64,000 nt of DNA from Symsagittifera roscoffensis (GCF_963678635.1 NC_087067.1:32402401-32466400); one strand, 5' to 3'. Shown: positions 23,804-35,779, counted from the first letter of the stretch. The notes: generated from the letters alone by a model not told the origin. Made by a program: numbers and translations.

Positions 23804-23990
23804 ATCGCTTCTCGGCCTTTTGGCTAAGATCATGTGTAGTATCTGTTCTTGTCAGCTTAATTTCTGGCATGCTGCGCATAGCCTGGCACCAATATTAAAC
23901 TGATTTTTACATACCAGGTTAACACCGAAGCTTGCTTCAGTTGACTCACGGATTGTCCCGGTCTTACACTGCCATCGGGAGCAGTCCACC
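23804..23990 (+). ncRNA. U2: U2 snRNA gene, copy 11
   Basis: 187 nt. Several structural changes: CTTAATTTCTGG in the IIc 5' strand, TGCTGCGCAT in IIa, and ACATACCAGG where other copies have CTTCCCGAG, which breaks the base of stem III. Probably drifting. Confidence 0.8.
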
Positions 23991-25223
23991 TGAAAATTCT
24001 GAACCTGCAAATTACCTTAACAGAGTGAAGATGTCAGTATGAAGAGTCTAATTGAGCCTGGTGAATTGCGCGAACGGCAAAAACTTGCCCAAAAAACTTA
24101 AGACTTCCAAATTTTTCTATTTCTATCGTAAGACCATCGTCAAATCTTGGGGGACTGAGAAAATGAACCAATTTCGTCTAACCAGTTCAAAGTTATGAGT
24201 TCTTGAAAGCTCGGTGATGCCAAAAAGTTAAGCCTAATCGAGCGTGGTGCAAAAAACGAAAATTTCAAAATTTTTGTTCTTTTCTGTCTAAATTTTATTT
24301 TTTCAATATCGTATCACAATTTTGGACTCAGAACAATTCCAACGAGCCCAAAACGACTTCTTTAGCTTCAGTGTCCGTGGGGTAATCATCAGTTGAAATT
24401 TTGGGGGGAGCTGAAATTCGGCCATTTTGGAAGAAAATTGACCTAAAAGCTAACTTTTAAGTTAGTGCAATTTTTTTCTTGCATTTTCCATAAAATGGGG
24501 TGCTCTCTGCTGTCGCAGAGTGCATTCAAACAAACTTATTAAATAGATTTGAAAACTTACCTATTTAATAAGTTTATCACAACAATTAGGCTAGGCTGGT
24601 ATTCGACCATATGCCACTAACGTTGAGTGAGCGGCTATCATACCATAGATGGTCATCTAAGACACCCTGTACACGCTCCGTAGGTTTTGACCAGCCGATT
24701 TGGCCATAAAACTCATTGGGCCAAAAAAATTCTGAAAATTGTCAATTTTTCAAATTTTGTTTGAATTGCATAAATTATAACGTGAGCGTGCAAAATTTTA
24801 CATGGTATAAGAGCATATTTCTACTCTCGCGCGAGGGCGAGTGTTTTAAAAGTAATGTACATAGTTATATGCTAGTCAGGATATAAATGGAAGCGGAATT
24901 ACTCAAATGCCTAAGGCAGAACCGCAGATTCTGTCTTTGTCCACATCGTTAAGCCCATGTCGTATGTAACGGCACAAACGCAGATAGTTATAACGTAGTC
25001 TACTGTACTCTTACGATAGATTTACTAGCCAGCAGGGGAGTTTTGTTAGGGCGAAGTGTCATTATGGCTACCTCTTTTCAACTTTCCCCCTTGACCTTTC
25101 ATAAGTTGGTCCGGGAGCAACCCAGCTCTCAACCCAGTCGGATAAATATAAATTTTTATGATGCGAGCTGTTTTTTCATTGTTGTGTTCAAGGCATGTAC
25201 CAAAATTAGGAAAAGGTTTAGCT

Positions 25224-25409
25224 ATCGCTTCTCGGCCTTTTGGCTAAGATCATGTGTAGTATCTGTTCTTGTCAGCTAAATATCTGGCATGCTGGGCATA
25301 GCCGGCACCAATATTAAACTGATATTTACTTCCCGAGTTAACACCGAAGCTTGCTTCAGTTGACTCACGGATTGTCCCGGTCTTACACTACCATCGGTAG
25401 CAGTCCACC
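25224..25409 (+). ncRNA. U2: U2 snRNA gene, copy 12 (Sm-site variant)
   Basis: 186 nt. The Sm-like run is interrupted (GATATTTAC in place of GATTTTTAC), IIc 5' strand is CTAAATATC, and stem IV has CGGTA in place of CGGGA. Likely a poor Sm-ring substrate. Confidence 0.8.
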
Positions 25410-26665
25410 TGAAAATTCTGAACCTGCAAATTACCTTAATAGAGTGAAGATGTCAGTATGAAGAGTCTAATTGAGCCTGGTGAATTGCGCGAACGGCCAT
25501 AACTTGCCCAAAAAACTTAAGACTTCCAAATTTTTTTATTTCTATCGTAAGACCATCGTCAAATCTTGGGGGACTGAGAAAATGAACCAATTTCGTCGAA
25601 CCAGTTCAAAGTTATGAGTTCTTGAAAGCTCGGTGATGCCAAAAAGTTAAGCCTAATCGAGCGTGGTGCAAAAAAAAAACGAAAATTTCAAAATTTTTGT
25701 TCTTTTCTGTCTAAATTTTATTTTTTCAATATCGTATCACATTTTTGGACTCAGAAAAATTCCAACGAGCCCAAAACGACTTCTTTAGCTTCAGTGTTCG
25801 TGGAGTAATCATCAGTTGAAATTTTGGGGGGAGCTGAAATTCGGCCATTTTGAAAGAAAATCGACCTAAAAGCTAACTTTTACGTTAGTGCAATTTTTTT
25901 CTTGCATTTTTCATAAAATGGGGTGCTCTCTGCTGTCGCAGAGTGCATTCAAACAAACTTATCAAATAGATTTGAAAACTTACCTATTTAATAAGTTTAT
26001 CACAACAATTAGGCTAAAAGCATCTATCAGTATCCTGGCTGGTATTCGACCATATGCCACTAACGTTGAGTGAGCAGCTATCATGCCATAGATGGTCATC
26101 TAAGACACCCTGTACACGCTCCGTAGGTTTTGACCAGCCGATTTGGCCATAAAACTCATTGGGCCAAAAAATTCTGAAAATTGTCAATTTTTCAAATTTT
26201 GTTTGAATTGCATAAATTATAACGTGAGCGTGCAAAATTTTACATGGTATAAGAGCATATTTCTACTCTCGCGCGAGGGCGAGTGTTTTAAAAGTAATGT
26301 ACATAGTTATATGCTAGTCAGGATAAAAATGGAAGCGGAATTACTCAAATGCCTAAGGCAGAACCGCAGATTCTGTCTTTGTCCACATCGTTAAGCCCAT
26401 GTCGTATGTAACGGCACAAACGCAGATGGTTATAACGTAGTCTACTGTACTCTTACGATGGATTTACTAGCCAGCAGGGGAGTTTTCTTAGGGCGAAGTG
26501 TCATTATGGCTACCTCTTTTCAACTTTCCCCCTTGATCTTTCATAAGTTGGTCCGGGAGCAACCCAGCTCTCAACCCAGTCGGATAAATATAAATTTTTA
26601 TGATGCGAGCTGTTTTTTCATTGTTGTGTTCAAGGCATGTACCAAAATTAGGAAAAGGTTTAGCT

Positions 26666-26851
26666 ATCGCTTCTCGGCCTTTTGGCTAAAATCATGTGTA
26701 GTATCTGTTCTTGTCAGCTTAATATCTGGCATGCTGGGCATAGCCGGCACCAATATTAAACTGATTTTTACTTCCCGAGTTAACACCGAAGCTTGCTTCA
26801 GTTGACTCACGGATTGTCCCGGTCTTTCACTACCATCGGGAGCAGTCCACC
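26666..26851 (+). ncRNA. U2: U2 snRNA gene, copy 13 (helix I variant)
   Basis: 186 nt. GGCTAAAATCATG replaces GGCTAAGATCATG, losing the G of GATC that pairs with U6. Stem IIa is GCCGGCA; stem IV loop has TCTTTCAC. Confidence 0.82.
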
Positions 26852-27435
26852 TGAAAATTCTGAACCTGCAAATTACCTTAATAGAGTGAAGATGTCAGTA
26901 TGAAGAGTCTAATTGAGCCTGGTGAATTGCGCGAACGGCCATAACTTGCCCAAAAAACTTAAGACTTCCAAATTTTTCTATTTCTATCGTAAGATCATCG
27001 TCAAATCTTGGGGGACTGAGAAAATGAACCAATTTCGTCGAACCAGTTCAAAGTTATGAGTTCTTGAAAGCTCGGTGATGCCAAAAAGTTAAGCCTAATC
27101 GAGCGTGGTGCAAAAAACGAAAATTTCAAACTTTTTGTTCTTTTCTGTCTAAATTTTATTTTTTCAATATCGTATCACAATTTTGGACTCAGAACAATTC
27201 CAACGAGCCCAAAACGACTTCTTTAGCTTCAGTGTTTGTGGAGTAATCATCAGTTGAAATTTTGGGGGGAGCTGAAATTCGGCCATTTTGGAAGAAAATC
27301 GACCTAAAATCAACTTTTAAGTTAGTGCAATTTTTTTCTTGCATTTTTCATAAAATGGGGTGCTCTCTGCTGTCGCAGAGTGCATTCAAAGAAACTTATC
27401 AAATAGATTTGAAAACTTACCTATTTAATAAGATT

Positions 27436-27452
27436 ATCACAACAATTAGGCT
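27436..27452. repeat. Target-site duplication, left, LINE copy 3
   Basis: ATCACAACAATTAGGCT (17 bp), repeated at 28803-28819. Confidence 0.92.
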
Positions 27453-27586
27453 TTCAAATAATTTATTAACGATTGTAATTACAAATTACAAAAAAGGAAA
27501 GCAATTAGTTACACATATTTAGTTACAGTTAGCAGAAAAACAATACGACATCAAATGTAATATAATACACCATGAAGATAATCATT

Positions 27587-28020
27587 TTATGGAATGGAAG
27601 CAAGTTTTTTGAGATATTCAGATGTATCTTGACACCATGATGATATCAGCTTAGCTACAATGTATTTCATGCCTATTACATTTTCTTCAACAAGCAGATC
27701 TTTTATTGAATTGAAATTAAGTTTTTCTTTAAAAGTAGAGCAGTTTTCACAAGCGAAAAACAAATGTTGCATGGTTTCGAACTCTCTTTCACAAGAGTAA
27801 CAAAGGGGATGGTCCACCAATTTTTTAATCCATTTCCTGGGCTTATCCAGATAACTGTTTAAGAAAAATAAGTAGAGAATGTTTTTATCTAGAGGGGTGA
27901 ACTTTTTATGTTTCCATATTTTGGTTAGGAATTGAAAAATCAAAGATTTGTCTGATAGATTAAGATCCGGGTAGAAATTCGCAATTTTTCTAGCTATAAT
28001 CTTCGTTTTATAATTTGGAA
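27587..28020 (-). pseudogene. LINE copy 3 ORF2 C-terminal fragment
   Basis: Codes the region downstream of RT, including the HPLCYSC...H...C zinc knuckle and the native stop. Continuous with the equivalent region of copy 2 until the inversion junction. Confidence 0.88.
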
Positions 28021-28802
28021 CCTTTACTCCAAGCCATACGCTATAATAATTCTATCAAATCCAACTAAAATTGTGGCCTACGCCGATGATATTAGTGTTT
28101 TCATTAAACGCGCTTGTATCGGAAATTTACTTGATGAAATCAATAAGTTCAATTTGGTATCAAAACTTGCTATAAATGTAGATAAAACCAAAGTTCTGAG
28201 TTTAGGTTTCGTGCCTAAACAGTTGAAGAAAGTATCAGCCCTTAAATTATTAGGCATACGCTTAAGCTTGAATGATTCATTGAAAATTAAAACCAAGATA
28301 TTGGAAGATACGATTAATAATTCAGCTAAATTCAGCTTAAAATGTATGACTATCCGGGCGCGAAGCCTAAATATTGAGACTTTTGTGACATCAAGACTCG
28401 TATATGTGATGAGGCACTTGGAGTTGACAAAAACTTTCATTGATAGGTTAGAAATGAAATTGATTAACAGTGTATGGCTTGGAGGAAAACATTCAATCAA
28501 CAAGCAGATCTTATACCTTCCATTCAAAAATGGAGGCACAGGCTTCAAAAATTTAAATTTTTATATTGCGGCTGCAAAAATGTTCGACATGGTATCCCTA
28601 CTTAATACCTTGGGTAGCAACAAAGAAATGATCTACTTCAAAAAATCTAAGATTTTCAGATCCTTCAAAAATTTCTTAATTAAAAAAAACATTTTCATTC
28701 TCGAGTTTGCTCGAGATAGTTTTCAGTTAGTTCAAAATGGAAAAGTAATTGATCCTATGAAGATGAACATATCTAGTCTTTATGCAGAGTTGATGCTTCC
28801 AG
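28021..28802 (+). pseudogene. LINE copy 3 inverted RT fragment
   Basis: Open from the AYADD box (28075 onward) through the RT thumb to SSLYAELMLP. It lacks 8-9 bp just upstream of YADD (AACTAAAATTG in place of AACCAAGCACTTAAAATTG). The A run at 28682-28689 is eight long and the frame continues through it, unlike copies 1 and 2. Confidence 0.88.
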
Positions 28803-28819
28803 ATCACAACAATTAGGCT
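28803..28819. repeat. Target-site duplication, right, LINE copy 3
   Basis: Perfect ATCACAACAATTAGGCT followed by AAAAGCATC. Confidence 0.92.
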
Positions 28820-29470
28820 AAAAGCATCTATCAGTATCCTGGCTGGTATTCGACCATATGCCACTAACGTTGAGTGAGCGGCTATCAGGCCATAGATGGT
28901 CATCTAAGACACCCTGTACACGCTCCGTAGGTTTTGACCAGCCGATTTGGCCATAAAACTCATTGGGCCAAAAAAATTCTGAAAATTGTCAATTTTTCAA
29001 ATTTTGTTTGAAATGCATAAATTATACCGTGAGCGTGCAAAATTTTACATGGTATAAGAGCATATTTCTACTCTTGCGCGAGGGCGAGTGTTTTAAAAGT
29101 AATGTACATAGTTATATGCTAGTCAGGATATAAATGGAAGCGGAATTACTCAAATGCCTAAGGCAGAACCGCAGATTCTGTCTTTGTCCACATCGTTAAG
29201 CCCATGTCGTATGTAACGGCACAAACGCAGATGGTTATATCGTAGTCTACTGTACTCTTACGATAGATTTACTAGCCAGCGGGGGAGTTTTGTTAGGGCG
29301 AAGTGTCATTATGGCTACCTCTTTTCAACTTTCCCCCTTGACCTTTCATAAGTTGGTCCGGGAGCAACCCAGCTCTCAACCCAGTCGGATAAATATAAAT
29401 TTTTATGATGCGAGCTGTTTTTTCATTGTTGTGTTCAAGGCATGTACCAAAATTAGGAAAAGGGTTAGCT

Positions 29471-29638
29471 ATCGCTTCTCGGCCTTTTGGCTAAGATCAT
29501 GTGTAGTATCTGTTCTTGTCAGCTTAATATCTGGCACCAATATTAAACTGATTATTACTTCCCGAGTTAACACCGAAGCTTGCTTCAGTTGACTCACGGA
29601 TTGTCCCGGTCTTAGACTACCATCGGGAGCAGTCCACC
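29471..29638 (+). pseudogene. U2-derived copy 14 lacking stem IIa
   Basis: 168 nt. The 19 nt of stem-loop IIa are deleted (ATATCTGGCACCAATATT joins directly), and the Sm-like run is interrupted (GATTATTAC). GATC and GTAGTA are intact. Loss of IIa, which is needed for SF3-type U2 assembly in other species, suggests a pseudogene. U2 copy 18 shares its other changes. Confidence 0.82.
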
Positions 29639-30891
29639 TGAAAATTCTGAACCTGCAAATTACCTTAATAGAGTGAAGATGTCAGTATGAAGAGTCTAAT
29701 TGAGCCTGGTGAATTGCGCGAACGGCCATAACTTGCCCAAAAAACTTAAGACTTCCAAATTTTTCTGTTTCTATCGTAAGACCATTGTCAAATCTTGGGG
29801 GACTGAGAAAATGAACCAATTTCGTCGAACCAGTTCAAAGTTATGAGTTCTTGAAAGCTCGGTGATGCCAAAAAGTTAAGCCTAATCGAGCGTGGTGCAA
29901 AAAACGAAAATTTCAAAATTTTTGTTCTTTTCTGTCTAAATTTTATTTTTTCAATATCGTATCACAATTTTGGACTCAGAACAATTCCAACGAGCACAAA
30001 ACGACTTCTTTAGCTTCAGTGTTCGTGGAGTAATCATCAGTTGAAATTTTGGGGGGAGCTGAAATTCGGCCATTTTGGAAGAAAATCGACCTAAAAGCTA
30101 ACTTTTAAGTTAGTGCAATTTTTTTCTTGCATTTTTCATAAAATGGGGTGCTTTCTGCTGTCGCAGAGTGCATTCAAACAAACTTATCAAATAGATTTGA
30201 AAACTTACCTATTTAATAAGTTTATCACAACAATTAGGCTAAAAGCATCTATCAGTATCCTGGCTGGTATTCGACCATATGCCACTAACGTTGAGTGAGC
30301 GGCTATCATGCCATAGATGGTCATCTAAGACACCCTGTACACGCTCCGTAGGTTTTGACGAGCCGATTTCGCCATAAAACTCATTGGGCCAAAAATATTC
30401 TGAAAATTGTCAATTTTTCAAATTTTGTTTGAATTGCATAAATTATAACGTGAGCGTGCAAAATTTTACATGGTATAAGAGCATATTTCTACTCTCGCGC
30501 GAGGGCGAGTGTTTTAAAAGTAATGTACATAGTTATATGCTAGTCAGGATAAAAATGGAAGCGGAATTACTCAAATGCCTAAGGCAGAACCGCAGATTCT
30601 GTCTTTGTCCACATCGTTAAGCCCATGTCGTATGTAACGGCACAAACGCAGATGGTTATAACGTAGTCTACTGTACTCTTACGATAGATTTACTAGCCAG
30701 CAGGGGAGTTTTCTTAGGGCGAAGTGTCATTATGGCTACCTCTTTTCAACTTTCCCCCTTGACCTTTCATAAGTTGGTCCGGGAGCAACCCAGCTCTCAA
30801 CCCAGTCGGATAAATATAAATTTTTATGATGCGAGCTGTTTTTTCATTGTTGTGTTCAAGGCATGTACCAAAATTAGGAAAAGGTTTAGCT

Positions 30892-31077
30892 ATCGCTTCT
30901 CGGCCTTTTGGCTAAAATCATGTGTAGTATCTGTTCTTGTCAGCTTAATATCTGGCATGCTGGGCATAGCCGGCACCAATATTAAACTGATTTTTACTTC
31001 CCGAGTTAACACCGAAGCTTGCTTTAGTTGACTCACGGATTGTCCCGGTCTTACACTACCATCGGGAGCAGTCCACC
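30892..31077 (+). ncRNA. U2: U2 snRNA gene, copy 15 (helix I variant)
   Basis: 186 nt. GGCTAAAATCATG variant in the U6-pairing region; stem IIa GCCGGCA; stem III tip GCTTTAG. GTAGTA and stem IV intact. Confidence 0.82.
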
Positions 31078-32274
31078 TGAAAATTCTGAACCTGCAAATT
31101 ACCTTAATAGAGTGAAGATGTCAGTATGAAGAGTCTAATTGAGCCTGGTGAATTGCGCGAACGGCCATAACTTGCCCAAAAAACTTAAGACTTCCAAATT
31201 TTTCTATTTCTATCGTAAGATCATTGTCAAATCTTGGGGGACTGAGAAAATGAACCAATTTCGTCGAACCAGTTCAAATTTATGAGTTCTTGAAAGCTCG
31301 GTGATGCTTGAAAGCTCGGTGAATTTTATTTTTTCAATATCGTATCACAATTTTGGACTCAGAACAATTCCAACGAGCACAAAACGACTTCTTTAGCTTC
31401 AGTGTTCGTGGAGTAATCATCAGTTGAAATTTTGGGGGGAGCTGAAATTCGGCCATTTTGGAAGAAAATCGACCTAAAAGCTAACTTTTAAGTTAGTGCA
31501 ATTTTTTTCTTGCATTTTTCATAAAATGGGGTGCTTTCTGCTGTCGCAGAGTGCATTCAAACAAACTTATCAAATAGATTTGAAAACTTACCTATTTAAT
31601 AAGTTTATCACAACAATTAGGCTAAAAGCATCTATCAGTATCCTGGCTGGTATTCGACCATATGCCACTAACGTTGAGTGAGCGGCTATCATGCCATAGG
31701 TGGTCATCTAAGACACCCTGTACACGCTCCGTAGGTTTTGACGAGCCGATTTCGCCATAAAACTCATTGGGCCAAAAATATTCTGAAAATTGTCAATTTT
31801 TCAAATTTTGTTTGAATTGCATAAATTATAACGTGAGCGTGCAAAATTTTACATGGTATAAGAGCATATTTCTACTCTCGCGCGAGGGCGAGTGTTTTAA
31901 AAGTAATGTACATAGTTATATGCTAGTCAGGATAAAAATGGAAGCGGAATTACTCAAATGCCTAAGGCAGAACCGCAGATTCTGTCTTTGTCCACATCGT
32001 TAAGCCCATGTCGTATGTAACGGCACAAACGCAGATGGTTATAACGTAGTCTACTGTACTCTTACGATAGATTTACTAGCCAGCAGGGGAGTTTTCTTAG
32101 GGCGAAGTGTCATTATGGCTACCTCTTTTCAACTTTCCCCCTTGACCTTTCATAAGTTGGTCCGGGAGCAACCCAGCTCTCAACCCAGTCGGATAAATAT
32201 AAATTTTTATGATGCGAGCTGTTTTTTCATTGTTGTGTTCAAGGCATGTACCAAAATTAGGAAAAGGTTTAGCT

Positions 32275-32460
32275 ATCGCTTCTCGGCCTTTTGGCTAAAA
32301 TCATGTGTAGTATCTGTTCTTGTCAGCTTAATATCTGGCATGCTGGGCATAGCCGGCACCAATATTAAACTGATTTTTACTTCCCGAGTTAACACCGAAG
32401 CTTGCTTTAGTTGACTCACGGATTGTCCCGGTCTTACACTACCATCGGGAGCAGTCCACC
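32275..32460 (+). ncRNA. U2: U2 snRNA gene, copy 16 (duplicate of copy 15)
   Basis: Same GGCTAAAATC, GCCGGCA and GCTTTAG changes as copy 15, 1383 bp upstream. Confidence 0.82.
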
Positions 32461-33044
32461 TGAAAATTCTGAACCTGCAAATTACCTTAATAGAGTGAAG
32501 ATGTCAGTATGAAGAGTCTAATTGAGCCTGGTGAATTGCGCGAACGGCCATAACTTGCCCAAAAAACTTAAGACTTCCAAATTTTTCTATTTCTATCGTA
32601 AGATCATTGTCAAATCTTGGGGGACTGAGAAAATGAACCAATTTCGTCGAACCAGTTCAAATTTATGAGTTCTTGAAAGCTCGGTGATGCCAAAAAGTTA
32701 AGCCTAATCGAGCGTGGTGCAAAAAACGAAAATTTCAAAATTTTTGTTCTTTTCTGTCTAAATTTTATTTTTTCAATATCGTATCACAATTTTGGACTCA
32801 GAACAATTCCAACGAGCCCAAAACGACTTCTTTAGCTTCAGTGTTTGTGGAGTAATCATCAGTTGAAATTTTGGGGGGAGCTGAAATTCGGCCATTTTGG
32901 AAGAAAATCGACCTAAAATCAACTTTTAAGTTAGTGCAATTTTTTTCTTGCATTTTTCATAAAATGGGGTGCTCTCTGCTGTCGCAGAGTGCATTCAAAG
33001 AAACTTATCAAATAGATTTGAAAACTTACCTATTTAATAAGATT

Positions 33045-33061
33045 ATCACAACAATTAGGCT
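33045..33061. repeat. Target-site duplication, left, LINE copy 4
   Basis: ATCACAACAATTAGGCT, repeated at 34411-34427. Confidence 0.92.
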
Positions 33062-33195
33062 TTCAAATAATTTATTAACGATTGTAATTACAAATTACAA
33101 AAAAGGAAAGCAATTAGTTACACATATTTAGTTACAGTTAGCAGAAAAACAATACGACATCAAATGTAATATAATACACCATGAAGATAATCATT

Positions 33196-33628
33196 TTATG
33201 GAATGGAAGCAAGTTTTTTGAGATATTCAGATGTATCTTGACACCATGATGATATCAGCTTAGCTACAATGTATTTCATGCCTATTACATTTTCTTCAAC
33301 AAGCAGATCTTTTATTGAATTGAAATTAAGTTTTTCTTTAAAAGTAGAGCAGTTTTCACAAGCGAAAAACAAATGTTGCATGGTTTCGAACTCTCTTTCA
33401 CAAGAGTAACAAAGGGGATGGTCCACCAATTTTTTAATCCATTTCCTGGGCTTATCCAGATAACTGTTTAAGAAAAATAAGTAGAGAATGTTTTTATCTA
33501 GAGGGGTGAACTTTTTATGTTTCCATATTTTGGTTAGGAATTGAAAAATCAAAGATTTGTCTGATAGATTAAGATGCGGGTAGAAATTCGCAATTTTCTA
33601 GCTATAACCTTCGTTTTATAATTTGGAA
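33196..33628 (-). pseudogene. LINE copy 4 ORF2 C-terminal fragment
   Basis: Equivalent to 27587-28020, zinc knuckle CYSC...H...C present. A one-base loss near 33595 (CAATTTTC) shifts the frame at its upstream end. Confidence 0.87.
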
Positions 33629-34410
33629 CCTTTACTCCAAGCCATACGCTATAATAATTCTATCAAATCCAACTAAAATTGTGGCCTACGCCGATGATAT
33701 TAGTGTTTTCATTAAACGCGCTTGTATCGGAAATTTACTTGATGAAATCAATAAGTTCAATTTGGTATCAAAACTTGCTATAAATGTAGATAAAACCAAA
33801 GTTCTGAGTTTAGGTTTCGTGCCTAAACAGTTGAAGAAAGTATCAGCCCTTAAATTATTAGGCATACGCTTAAGCTTGAATGATTCATTGAAAATTAAAA
33901 CCAAGATATTGGAAGATACGATTAATAATTCAGCTAAATTCAGCTTAAAATGTATGAATATCCGGGCGCGAAGCCTAAATATTGAGACTTTTGTGACATC
34001 AAGACTCGTATATGTGATGAGGCACTTGGAGTTGACAAAAACTTTCATTGATAGGTTAGAAATGAAATTGATTAACAGTGTATGGCTTGGAGGAAAACAT
34101 TCAATCAACAAGCAGATCTTATACCTTCCATTCAAAAATGGAGGCACAGGCTTCAAAAACTTAAATTTTTATATTGCGGCTGCAAAAATGTTCGACATGG
34201 TATCCCTACTTAATACCTTGGGTAGCAACAAAGAAATGATCTACTTCAAAAAATCTAAGATTTTCAGATCCTTCAAAAATTTCTTAATTAAAAAAAACAT
34301 TTTCTTTCTCGAGTTTGCTCGAGATAGTTTTCAGTTAGTTCAAAATGGAAAAGTAATTGATCCTATGAAGATGAACATATCTAGTCTTTATGCAGAGTTG
34401 ATGCTTCCAG
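33629..34410 (+). pseudogene. LINE copy 4 inverted RT fragment
   Basis: Equivalent to 28021-28802: AYADD box to SSLYAELMLP, with the eight-A run at 34290-34297 and an open frame. Confidence 0.87.
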
Positions 34411-34427
34411 ATCACAACAATTAGGCT
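34411..34427. repeat. Target-site duplication, right, LINE copy 4
   Basis: ATCACAACAATTAGGCT followed by AAAAGCATC. Confidence 0.92.
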
Positions 34428-35078
34428 AAAAGCATCTATCAGTATCCTGGCTGGTATTCGACCATATGCCACTAACGTTGAGTGAGCGGCTATCATGCCA
34501 TAGATGGTCATCTAAGACACCCTGTACACGCTCCGTAGGTTTTGACCAGCCGATTTGGCCATAAAACTCATTGGGCCAAAAAAATTCTGAAAATTGTCAA
34601 TTTTTCAAATTTTGTTTGAAATGCATAAATTATACCGTGAGCGTGCAAAATTTTACATGGTATAAGAGCATATTTCTACTCTTGCGCGAGGGTGAGTGTT
34701 TTAAAAGTAATGTACATAGTTATATGCTAGTCAGGATATAAATGGAAGCGGAATTACTCAAATGCCTAAGGCAGAACCGCAGATTCTGTCTTTGTCCACA
34801 TCGTTAAGCCCATGTCGTATGTAACGGCACAAACGCAGATGGTTATAACGTAGTCTACTGTACTCTTACGATAGATTTACTAGCCAGCAGGGGAGTTTTG
34901 TTAGGGCGAAGTGTCATTATGGCTACCTCTTTTCAATTTTCCCCCTTGACCTTTCATAAGTTGGTCCGGGAGCAACCCAGCTCTCAACCCAGTCGGATAA
35001 ATATAAATTTTTATGATGCGAGCTGTTTTTTCATTGTTGTGTTCAAGGCATGTACCAAAATTAGGAAAAGGTTTAGTT

Positions 35079-35265
35079 ATCGCTTCTCCGCCTTTTGGCT
35101 AAGATCATGTGTAGTATCTGTTCTTGTCAGCTTAATATCTGGCATGCTGGGCATAGCCCGGCACCAATATTAAACTGATTTTTACTTCCCGAGTTAACAC
35201 CGAAGCTTGCTTCAGTTGACTCACGGATTGTCCCAGTCTTACACTACCTTCGGGAGCAGTCCACC
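35079..35265 (+). ncRNA. U2: U2 snRNA gene, copy 17
   Basis: 187 nt. Stem I has CTCCGCC in place of CTCGGCC; stem IIa has GCCCGGCA, which turns a G.U pair into G-C; stem IV TCCCAGTC...CTTCGGGA. Confidence 0.85.
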
Positions 35266-35779
35266 TGAAAATTCTGAACCTGCAAATTACCTTAATAGAG
35301 TGAAGATGTCAGTATGAAGAGTCTAATTGAGCCTAGTGAATTGCGCGAACGAACATAACTTGCCCAAAAAACTTAAGACTTCCAAATTTTTCTATTTCTA
35401 TCGTAAGACCATCGTCAAATCTTGGGGGACTGAGAAAATGAACCAATTTCGTCGAACCAGTTCAAAGTTATGAGTTCTTGAAAGCTCGGTGATGCCAAAA
35501 AGTTAAGCCTAATCGAGCGTGGTGCAAAAACCGAAAATTTCAAAATTTTTGTTCTTTTCTGTCTAAATTTTATTTTTTCAACATCGTATCACAATTTTGG
35601 ACTCAGAACAATTCCAACGAGCCCAAAACGACTTCTTTAGCTTCAGTGTTCGTGGAGTAATCATCAGTTGAAATTTTGGGGGGAGCTGAAATTCGGCCAT
35701 TTTGGAAGAAAATCGACCTAAAAGCTAACTTTTAAGTTAGTGCAATTTTTTTCTTGCATTTTTCATAAAATGGGGTGCT

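Larger units (their letters stand above)
21699..27452 (+). repeat. U2 tandem array block C (units 10-13)
   Basis: Units of 1439, 1420 and 1442 bp. The spacer after U2 copy 11 lacks 20 bp directly after the retrotransposon target (GGCTA then GGCTGG at 24590-24600). The unit after copy 12 has an expanded A run near 25671. Nothing else is seen in the spacers. Confidence 0.95.
27453..28802 (-). mobile_element. LINE copy 3, 5'-truncated with inverted 5' segment
   Basis: 1350 bp. The element 3' part (27453-28020) is on the minus strand. The adjoining upstream part (28021-28802) is inverted to the + strand. The two meet in the element map near the ELMLP codons, so almost nothing is lost between them. 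This is the hallmark of twin priming during target-primed reverse transcription. The junction 28020/28021 has about 2 bp of overlap (AA). Confidence 0.92.
28803..33061 (+). repeat. U2 tandem array block D (units 14-16)
   Basis: Units near 30.3-31.7 kb and 31.7-33.0 kb are close duplicates. The first has a local rearrangement at 31290-31325: CTTGAAAGCTCGGTGA is repeated, then about 58 bp of spacer is missing before ATTTTATTTTTTC. Confidence 0.95.
33062..34410 (-). mobile_element. LINE copy 4, duplicate of inverted LINE copy 3
   Basis: Same 3' part (33062-33628, minus) and inverted part (33629-34410, plus), same junction and same short deletion as copy 3, with only a handful of differences (GATGCGGG for GATCCGGG; one T fewer in CAATTTTC; TTTCTCG for ATTCTCG). 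It therefore arose by duplication of the array segment, 5609 bp away, not by a separate insertion. Confidence 0.93.

Noticed and set aside
33062-34410. LINE copy 4 as an independent insertion
   Set aside because: It shares the inversion junction, a short deletion and flank variants with copy 3, so it is a duplicated segment.
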